Shown: positions 7,426-13,483 of the stretch, one piece after another
How the letters are laid out: each line of letters starts with the position of its first letter
Position numbering within the stretch: position 1 is the stretch's first letter
Virus record (IMG/VR): IMGVR_UViG_3300032738_000164
Location: 1 to 42,199 of that record
Origin: a virus
Direction: 5' to 3' (one strand)
Length of the DNA: 42,199 nucleotides
The notes under the pieces: generated by a model
Told to the model about the DNA's origin: nothing
The model's input: only the letters and a program-made list of their open reading frames with translations
Databases searched by the model: none
Translations under genes and position numbers: made by a program

Positions 7426-8201
7426 TTCTACAATTTAATTGCGATACCCAGTGGCGAGAACTCGTAAACGCATCGCCGGCGATGGGCGCACTGCCCCGCC
7501 AGACCAAGTATGGCGAAGCACCTGGGCTTGTGCCGTTCGCCGAGGCGCATCCCGACCAGCTTGTCAAGAAAGCTGACAACAAAGAGGTCATCAAGTACTG
7601 CCAAGAACATGAGATATTCCCCGTCTATCACCAGCACGCGACGTGGGCTCCACCGGGCTTCCGGTGGGATCAGAACGGCCTGGGCTACTGCTGGGCATGG
7701 GGCGTCGGTTCAGCAATCATGGACTGCCGGGCACGTGAGGGTAAGCCGACGGTCGTGCTTTCACCCGTGTCGCTTGGTTGGCTCGTGGGGTGGCGGAATC
7801 GCGGCAACTACCTTGAGTCGGCAATGCAGGGGATGGTCGATCGTGGCATGTGCTCAATGGAGTACACGCCGGATCAGCATTCGCTAAGTTATCGCAACTA
7901 CAAGGACGGGTGGGAAGACGATGCGATGAACTATCGGATCGCCGAGGCATGGGACGCTAGCCCGCGCGATATGATTCAACACGCACTGTCGATCCTACGG
8001 ACGGGGACGGCACTGTACATCGCTTACGATTATTGGGGACATGCTTTAGAGTGCTGTGGAATTCGCTGGGACGAGTCGAAGCCCAATAACATTGTCTGGC
8101 AGATCCGCAACTCGCATAATGAAGATGACATTATCGAATTGACTGGTAGTCGCGGCATACCGGACGAGGCGTATGGCATCAGGGCATCACTAACTGTTTA
8201 G
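7422..8201 (+). CDS. Papain-like (clan CA, family C1-type) cysteine peptidase
   Basis: 259 residues; the start at 7422 overlaps the previous stop and has GGAAGGAAG upstream. The papain signature is present in order: Gln84 (oxyanion hole) six residues before Cys90 in the motif QNGLGYCWAW, His207 in YWGHALECCGI, and Asn230 in WQIRNSHNED, matching the C1 order Q-C-H-N and the 'W-x-V-x-NSW' context. There is no signal peptide and no obvious propeptide inhibitor domain. It precedes a small membrane protein, an endolysin/holin-like arrangement. Inference: a lysis or virion-associated peptidase acting on a protein-rich wall, S-layer or peptide crosslinks. Alternatively it could process virion proteins, though head proteases usually sit beside scaffold and capsid. 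Confidence 0.75.
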   Translation: MILQFNCDTQWRELVNASPAMGALPRQTKYGEAPGLVPFAEAHPDQLVKKADNKEVIKYCQEHEIFPVYHQHATWAPPGFRWDQNGLGYCWAWGVGSAIMDCRAREGKPTVVLSPVSLGWLVGWRNRGNYLESAMQGMVDRGMCSMEYTPDQHSLSYRNYKDGWEDDAMNYRIAEAWDASPRDMIQHALSILRTGTALYIAYDYWGHALECCGIRWDESKPNNIVWQIRNSHNEDDIIELTGSRGIPDEAYGIRASLTV

Positions 8202-8212
8202 GAGAAAGTCAA

Positions 8213-8605
8213 ATGGTCCGTTTTGTGCCGCCGATTATGATCGTGAGCTTGTTGGCAACGGGCGAACTAGCGTTTGACTCACAGCCGTTCCTGAAGCTGG
8301 TTTTTGAGTTTGGAGCGCTCGGCGTCTTGGCGTGGTGGTGCTGGCACAGTACTAAGATTGCAATGCCAAAACTAACGAAGGACTATCGTGAGGAGGCGCA
8401 GGCAAGCCGAAAGGGTCACAGAGAAGATATTGTAGTGCTAACGGAGCATCATGACAAAGTGGTTGATAGGATGTTTAGCCAGTGGAGCGACACACAAAAA
8501 GAAAACCACGAAGACAGCATGAGGGCAGTGGGGGCGATTCAAGAATTGGCTGCACGATGTAGCGATGTCGTAAACGAAGTGAGAAAAGAAAATGGGAAAA
8601 GCTAA
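8213..8605 (+). CDS. Small membrane protein with coiled-coil tail, holin candidate
   Basis: 130 residues. Residues about 5-20 (VPPIMIVSLLATGELAF) and 27-45 (LKLVFEFGALGVLAWWCWH) are hydrophobic, giving one or two membrane helices. The rest is a charged helix (DYREEAQASRKGHREDIVVL, EVRKENGKS) suited to a cytoplasmic coiled coil. GGAGAAAG precedes the ATG. Size, topology and place right after the peptidase fit a class II holin or a BhlA-like protein, but the sequence alone does not prove a holin. The end overlaps the next gene by 14 bases. Confidence 0.6.
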   Translation: MVRFVPPIMIVSLLATGELAFDSQPFLKLVFEFGALGVLAWWCWHSTKIAMPKLTKDYREEAQASRKGHREDIVVLTEHHDKVVDRMFSQWSDTQKENHEDSMRAVGAIQELAARCSDVVNEVRKENGKS

Positions 8606-9569
8606 GCCTGATACCAATCAAGACTACCTGCGGGTCCTCGATTTCGGTGCCGTTGGCGACGGCGAGCACGACGATACCGACGGCATCCAGGCTGCAATTG
8701 ATAGCCTGGTGCGGCCGATGAATCAGTTCGGCTCCTCCGCGTCCGGTGGACCGATCTGTTTCTCTGCTGGAAAGAAATACAAGACTACTCGACCGATCAT
8801 GGTTCGCTGTCGCAATCTTACTCTGTTCGGGCGCAACGGATTGGACCAATCAGCACGCAACACCTGGATTTATTCGGCACACGACGGTCCGGCCTTTGTG
8901 TTCCCTTCAAGCGTAAACGACTGTAGCAAGCCGTCCGGTTTCCGCATGGAAGGATTACTGATAACTGGCAATGATTGGAACAATAATAACGGCTCGTGCG
9001 CATTCGAGATTCGCCGGGGCTCAGAGTTTTTGGAGAAGTTGAGTTTCGAGCGGGTTGTGGTTGCCTACATGACGCAAGGCTGGCGGATCGTCAAGGCTGA
9101 TACGTGTACCGGCAACCGGCAAATCGGCGAGTTCTCGATTGTCGATTGTGCTGTGAATTGGTGCGGGCAGTCTATCGTTTTCCAGAACGACACTTCCGCT
9201 AACCTATTTTGCATGAGAGGTACGGATGTCTCGCACACAAACTCAATAACGACCAATCCCGATCATCCGGTTTATCCGGAAGCTGCCAAAATTCGGGCGT
9301 TTCAGTGTTCGATTGGTCCGGGGAACAATTTTGAAGGCGTGTATAACGCACTGCGAATCCACAAGAGCGATACCGTTTGGTGCAAACAAAACTTCTTCGA
9401 GCGGAACAAAGGGAAGTATTGCATCCGCCTGGAAGACTCGACGAACCTCGAGATAGGATACAATCGCTATTTCGAGCCTAAAACAAAGGATCGTGTTTCG
9501 ATCCAGCGATGCACGGGCGGCTATTGTCTGGATGAATGCTTCAGGGAACAGTCGCCGGGGGTGACGTGA
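8592..9569 (+). CDS. Pectate-lyase-3-like tailspike protein
   Basis: 325 residues, no signal peptide. Residues about 13-36 (RVLDFGAVGDGEHDDTDGI) are the classic N-terminal motif of phage tailspikes of the pectate lyase 3 / GH28 type, with the D-D-T acidic turn. Beta-helix coils follow to about residue 300 (GNDWNNNNGS, IGPGNNFEGVYNALRI, LEIGYNRYFEP). It is the third beta-helix protein in 7.5 kb. The C terminus, EQSPGVT, is encoded by a 21-bp sequence repeated 170 bases further on in the next gene. Expected role: recognising or cutting surface glycans. Confidence 0.75.
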   Translation: MGKAKPDTNQDYLRVLDFGAVGDGEHDDTDGIQAAIDSLVRPMNQFGSSASGGPICFSAGKKYKTTRPIMVRCRNLTLFGRNGLDQSARNTWIYSAHDGPAFVFPSSVNDCSKPSGFRMEGLLITGNDWNNNNGSCAFEIRRGSEFLEKLSFERVVVAYMTQGWRIVKADTCTGNRQIGEFSIVDCAVNWCGQSIVFQNDTSANLFCMRGTDVSHTNSITTNPDHPVYPEAAKIRAFQCSIGPGNNFEGVYNALRIHKSDTVWCKQNFFERNKGKYCIRLEDSTNLEIGYNRYFEPKTKDRVSIQRCTGGYCLDECFREQSPGVT

Positions 9570-9735
9570 TGGCTATGAGTCCGACGCTGGATGTACTGGC
9601 AAAATCGCAGAACGTCAAGCCGATGGTCGACGTACAGGTATTGTTTGGCACATGGCCTGATGAGGACGACGATGGTTTCGAGGAACTGATTGACGAACTA
9701 CGGCATCCCGCCACGGAACAGTCGCCGGGGGTGAC
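9545..9735 (+). repeat. 21-bp direct repeat pair (9545-9565, 9715-9735)
   Basis: GGAACAGTCGCCGGGGGTGAC occurs twice, 170 bases apart, in a coding context in both cases (EQSPGVT). The copies bracket most of the 65-residue gene, suggesting a slippage duplication or an insertion between short direct repeats. Confidence 0.75.
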
Positions 9736-9766
9736 AGACTTAACAACCAAAAGGAGACCTGACTGA
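9569..9766 (+). CDS. Small hypothetical protein between direct repeats
   Basis: 65 residues starting MAMSPTLDVLAKSQ; the start overlaps the previous stop (TGATG) and the stop overlaps the next start in the same way. The middle is acidic (WPDEDDDGFEELIDELR). Near the C terminus it carries TEQSPGVT, encoded by the same 21 bases that encode the end of the preceding gene. No known domain. The coupling and Shine-Dalgarno sites suggest that it is translated. Confidence 0.5.
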   Translation: MAMSPTLDVLAKSQNVKPMVDVQVLFGTWPDEDDDGFEELIDELRHPATEQSPGVTDLTTKRRPD

Positions 9767-10068
9767 TGGCGACATACGCCGAACTGTACAGTCTGCGGAA
9801 TGACTCCGCATTGCGAAACCGGGTTCGTGTTGCTGTGATCGTTGCAGCCGATACGATCCGTACTGAAGACGGTGGTACAGCGAATCATACCAACCGGGTT
9901 ATCTGGGCGGCGGCTGTGTTTGCTGCTCCGACTACTGAGGCCGATCGGATGTTTATGGCGATTCTTGCGGCTAACAAGGACGCGACTGTGGCGCAAATTC
10001 AATCGGCCACGGACGCGGCAATCCAAACCAAGGTTGATGCGGCCGTTGACCTGTTTGCAACCGGGTAG
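9766..10068 (+). CDS. Conserved small phage protein
   Basis: 100 residues, mostly helical: MATYAELYSLRNDSALRNRVRVAVIVAAD, a central WAAAVFAAP, then a helix ending VDAAVDLFATG. I recognise this pattern ('...LRnrvrVAvvvAAe...NRviWA...') as a family that recurs in many metagenomic tailed phages near structural genes, but I know no assigned function. Good Shine-Dalgarno AAAGGAG; start coupled to the previous stop. Soluble, no motif for catalysis. Confidence 0.65.
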   Translation: MATYAELYSLRNDSALRNRVRVAVIVAADTIRTEDGGTANHTNRVIWAAAVFAAPTTEADRMFMAILAANKDATVAQIQSATDAAIQTKVDAAVDLFATG

Positions 10069-10078
10069 GAGGTAACTC

Positions 10079-10618
10079 ATGGCCAACGAGATTCTTGTCA
10101 AGACTGGTACGCCCGTGTGTTGGGCCGACACAACGGACTACAGCAGCACAGGCAGTGGGATTAGTCGCACACATCAGCTTGACCTTACCAGCATCGCCGA
10201 TACCGAGGCCCGTGAAGGGGCCAAGGCCGATTTGGGTGCGACCCGGGCGGCCCGGTATGCGGTTCTGGTCGGCATCGAAATGGATGTAGCTCCAGTTGCC
10301 GGCGAGGTGGTTGAGTTCTACTGGTCGAGTTCTTACCATGCGACGGCTGGGACAGGGAACGACGGTGGGGCGACGGGTGCCGATGCAGATTACAAAAATG
10401 GCGACGAAGCGGAGTGGGTTAAGCAACTGACGTTCCTCGGTGCTCTTGTGCTGACTGCCGATGCCGATACCGTCATACAGCGGGCTTGCATCGGTACATT
10501 CTGTCCGCCGGACCGCTATGGGATGCCGATTGTTAAGAACGAGGGAGGGCAGGCATTTGAGGGTGACGCGGTCGAAGCTTATGTTGCCTTGATTCCTATC
10601 ACAGACGAGTTACAATGA
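10079..10618 (+). CDS. Conserved phage structural-type protein, unknown function
   Basis: 179 residues, preceded by TAGGAGGTAACTC. It looks beta-rich: ILVKTGTPVCWAD, YAVLVGIEMDVAPVAGEVVEFYWSSSYHA and a C-terminal AYVALIPITDELQ. The 'GEVVEFYW' section followed by an acidic G/D-rich loop suggests a beta-sandwich appendage. It sits between a small conserved phage protein and a lectin-like protein, so a virion or fibre accessory role is plausible. The stop overlaps the next start. Confidence 0.55.
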   Translation: MANEILVKTGTPVCWADTTDYSSTGSGISRTHQLDLTSIADTEAREGAKADLGATRAARYAVLVGIEMDVAPVAGEVVEFYWSSSYHATAGTGNDGGATGADADYKNGDEAEWVKQLTFLGALVLTADADTVIQRACIGTFCPPDRYGMPIVKNEGGQAFEGDAVEAYVALIPITDELQ

Positions 10619-11463
10619 GCAGTAGCCTTTCCATCCCGAGCTACCAACAGGGTTTCGCCCGCAGTGCAAGCGAGAGTGAGTACCCCGAGCTTTGGCGTGG
10701 ATTGGTCGGTGCTTGGTGTCCGTTTCTTGGGCCTACCGGTTGGACGTTGCAAGACGTGTCCGGCTGGGGGAACCACGGCACGCTAACGAACATGGACCCG
10801 GCGACGGATTGGATTGTAACAGATAAGGGCTGGGCATTGGATTTCGACGGTGTTAGTGATGCTGTCATTCTTCATGCGAGCAAGGCTATAGTTTCTACTG
10901 AACCGTATACAATCGTGGCACTTATACAACCGGAGGAAATTGGTAATACTAGGCCAATTCTGTCTTTGAATAATAGCGGCTGGGGAAGATTCACGGGTGT
11001 ATGTACTCGTCGTGCCTGGGTTGTAGATCATAATGAGTATCGTTTTACGCTGACAAAAGACTTTGTAGATTTATACGCAACATCCTGGGATTTTACTCTT
11101 GGTGACTGGTATCATTTGGCGGGAGTGTTTGCTACCACCACATCGCGGACGTTATATGTAGACGGTCTATTGGATGGTACGGATACAACATCAGACAGCA
11201 CGACACCTACAGCATCGACGTGGTTAGGGTCAGACAAAAATGCGTATCGAGAATATAGCGGTACGTTGCCTCTTGCCATGTTGTATAATCGTGTTCTTGC
11301 TTCTCCAGAAATCCAACAACTTGCTGCTGACCCTTACGCTTTGTTTCAACTGCGTCGGCGGGTGTTTGCCGTGTCGGCGGCACCACCTGTTGGTGCAATA
11401 ATGAATCAAATCCAAACTGTGAATCTCGGCTCGGATTTATTTGATGGGAGTCTGTCAGTATGA
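10615..11463 (+). CDS. LamG/concanavalin-like jellyroll protein
   Basis: 282 residues. LQDVSGWGNHGTLTNMDP, ALDFDGVSDAVIL, YTIVALIQPEE, WYHLAGVFATTTSRTLYVDG and PLAMLYNRVLASPEIQQLA are, in order, the hallmark segments of LamG-like (laminin G / concanavalin-type) jellyrolls. These domains usually bind glycans or form adhesive modules. No catalytic residues apparent. Bases 10850-11330 are visibly more AT-rich than the flanks, which could mean a separately acquired domain. Likely a receptor-binding or decoration protein. It overlaps both neighbours by four bases. Confidence 0.75.
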   Translation: MSSSLSIPSYQQGFARSASESEYPELWRGLVGAWCPFLGPTGWTLQDVSGWGNHGTLTNMDPATDWIVTDKGWALDFDGVSDAVILHASKAIVSTEPYTIVALIQPEEIGNTRPILSLNNSGWGRFTGVCTRRAWVVDHNEYRFTLTKDFVDLYATSWDFTLGDWYHLAGVFATTTSRTLYVDGLLDGTDTTSDSTTPTASTWLGSDKNAYREYSGTLPLAMLYNRVLASPEIQQLAADPYALFQLRRRVFAVSAAPPVGAIMNQIQTVNLGSDLFDGSLSV

Positions 11464-12707
11464 GTCTCCACCAACACGCAACACTTGCCGACACGGTGTA
11501 TTTCTGGTTCGCCTCGAATGATACCTCGGGCTCTGGTGACGATGGTGCATCACCACTGGCTGATGTGCGTCTGGCTGGGGCTGCTTCTGATGCGGCCCCT
11601 GTATTGTCGCCGACACCGACCTTACTTAGCCACGTAAACTATCCAGCAGGATGCCATGAGGTCGCTGTAGCGGCTACCGAGGGTAATGGGTTTGCCGCAG
11701 GAAATACGTATGCGGTGTTCTGTACGTTGACGGTAGACTCGCAAAATCCAACAGGATTCGTTGGGTCGTTCACGCTGGCACCTATCTCAGCGGATGTAAT
11801 CAAAATTAGTGGCGATTCGACGGCGGCCGATAACCTGGAACTAGACTATGTTGCCACGGGTTATGCAAAGACCAACAGCACAATCGGCACGGCAACCGAC
11901 GTAACCAACCGGGTTACGGCCGACATGACTTACATTCACGGCACGGCTTTGACCGAGACGGACGGACGGCTTGCCGGGAGGTTTACGGACTTCTTTGACC
12001 AGGCTTCGGCTACGTTTAGCGTTGCAACGGCCTTATCGAGTTTCATGGCGACCTGCCTGGATGCCGCTGGGATTAGAACGGCGGTCGGCATGGCTTCTGC
12101 TAACCTCGATACGCAATTGGGGACCTTCTCAACACATGACGCTGCTGCCGTCGTTACGGCACTCGGCACTGGCTCAACCCTAACCGATTGTCTGACGGCC
12201 ACTGGGTTCGCTACGGCCGCCGCCTTGACAACTCACGACGGAAAGCTGGATGATGTTGACACTGTTGTAGACACAATCCTCCTGGACACAGCGGAGTTGC
12301 AAACTGACGACGTGCCCGGTCTGATTGGCGCGCTTAACAACGTGTCTGCGGCCGACGTAAATGCTCAATGCGATGCGGCAATTGAAACGTATCACTTGGA
12401 TCATTTGCTGGCGGTCGAGTATGACCCGGCGAGTAAGCCGGGGGTAGCAACTGCGCTACTGAATGAGATTATTGAAAACGATGGTGGAGTTTCCCGCCTT
12501 ACAGAGAACGCGCTGGAACAAGCGCCCTCTGGTAGCGGCGCGTCAGCAGCCGCGATTGCCGATGCGGTGTGGGATGAGGCGTCCGCTGGTCATACTGATG
12601 CAGGCAAGGCCGGTCAGCAGTTGTGGACCGATATTGATGCACTCGTCGGCGGCGGAACGGAGGTAGAGATAACGACCGAAGGAACGAACATAATCACGGA
12701 CTGGTGA
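11460..12707 (+). CDS. Fibre-like phage protein
   Basis: 415 residues. Residues 1-105 form a beta domain with a loop-rich start (HATLADTVYFWFASNDTSG, AVFCTLTVDSQ). Residues about 120-380 are Ala/Thr/Asp-rich with short repeated helices (TALTETDGRLAG, LTTHDGKLDDVDTVVDTIL). Near the C terminus is IADAVWDEASAGHTDAGKAG, a motif I recognise as widespread in phage structural proteins ('aDAVWDe...gH...Gs.G'). Trimeric fibre or neck-appendage architecture is likely. Start coupled to the previous stop by ATGA. Confidence 0.6.
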   Translation: MSLHQHATLADTVYFWFASNDTSGSGDDGASPLADVRLAGAASDAAPVLSPTPTLLSHVNYPAGCHEVAVAATEGNGFAAGNTYAVFCTLTVDSQNPTGFVGSFTLAPISADVIKISGDSTAADNLELDYVATGYAKTNSTIGTATDVTNRVTADMTYIHGTALTETDGRLAGRFTDFFDQASATFSVATALSSFMATCLDAAGIRTAVGMASANLDTQLGTFSTHDAAAVVTALGTGSTLTDCLTATGFATAAALTTHDGKLDDVDTVVDTILLDTAELQTDDVPGLIGALNNVSAADVNAQCDAAIETYHLDHLLAVEYDPASKPGVATALLNEIIENDGGVSRLTENALEQAPSGSGASAAAIADAVWDEASAGHTDAGKAGQQLWTDIDALVGGGTEVEITTEGTNIITDW

Positions 12708-12955
12708 TGGTGCTTAAAGACGATCAGGAGCGGGCGACGATTGCGGACCTGGAGGCGTATGGGCTCTCACTCCGTTGGAGACTTGCGGCCAGTGTCGCCC
12801 AGGAAATCCGTTTAGCGCTGGTGGAGTTGAGCGATTGCGGCAGGCTTTGCGGAATTTTCTCGCACATCGTCCGGTCAAGTCGGTCAAGCAATGTACGTTT
12901 TCGTGAAAGCAGCGTGAAATGGCAGAAGGGCCAAAGCTGGACAAGATCAAGTTGA
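12704..12955 (+). CDS. Doubtful small ORF in front of terminase genes
   Basis: 83 codons from GTG 12704 or ATG 12707, overlapping the previous stop and the next start. The first ~55 residues (DDQERATIADLEAYGLSLRW, then LALVELSDCGRL) could be helical; the last ~25 are Ser/Arg/Lys-rich and look like an out-of-frame read of the next gene's start. The region also has a long-range inverted repeat GGGCGAC (12732-12738)/GTCGCCC (12794-12800) and a tandem CGGTCAAG pair (12872-12888). It may be a gene, a remnant or an untranslated leader; I cannot decide. Confidence 0.3.
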   Translation: MMVLKDDQERATIADLEAYGLSLRWRLAASVAQEIRLALVELSDCGRLCGIFSHIVRSSRSSNVRFRESSVKWQKGQSWTRSS

Positions 12956-13476
12956 CGGACATGTGGCGACGGGACGGCCGCCACGACGAAGTGGTGGCGT
13001 ATCGCACCCGCGTCCGGCACCGGCTCAAGAAGGAGGGCAAGCTGCGGGCAGAGGCTTTGGAGCGATCGTGGGAGGCGGCTCGCGATGCCTTCCCGCCAAT
13101 CCGTCCTCCTCCGGAGGACGCAAAGACCAAGGGCAAGGGTGCTGCCGCTTCACAACTTCCGAAATCCTGGAGCAAACTTCCGGCGTCTGCGCCGTTCGGG
13201 GTCGAAGTGGAATGGGTGCATCAGAACCGTGTTCTCGTAGTCGAGGAGCGGTCTGCCGGCAAGTCGGTTTTACACTGGGATCGTGCCCAGAAGTCTGCGC
13301 CCAGCTATGGGGCGGTGAACCTGATGGAATACGCGGCGACGAACCGGAAAGGTTTCATGGACATCCTTCAGCGAGTGAATCCCGGGGACGCAGGGGAGGA
13401 GCAAAACGTCCGGCGAGAAAAGCGCTCGATTAACGATATTGAGGCGCTACTCGACCAAATGGCCGAGCTTAGTTGA
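12919..13476 (+). CDS. Terminase small subunit candidate
   Basis: 185 residues directly upstream of the large terminase, the usual place for TerS. The N terminus is basic and helical (LDKIKLTDMWRRDGRHDEVV, RHRLKKEGKLRAEALERSW), as expected for a DNA-binding domain. A Pro/Lys linker (about 58-75) follows, and the C-terminal part (GVEVEWVHQNRVLVVEE, LMEYAATNRKGFMDIL) is mixed alpha/beta and would oligomerise or touch TerL. I do not recognise a specific TerS family, so the call rests mainly on position, size and charge. The ribosome site before the ATG is weak. Confidence 0.5.
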   Translation: MAEGPKLDKIKLTDMWRRDGRHDEVVAYRTRVRHRLKKEGKLRAEALERSWEAARDAFPPIRPPPEDAKTKGKGAAASQLPKSWSKLPASAPFGVEVEWVHQNRVLVVEERSAGKSVLHWDRAQKSAPSYGAVNLMEYAATNRKGFMDILQRVNPGDAGEEQNVRREKRSINDIEALLDQMAELS

Positions 13477-13483
13477 GGCCCCA

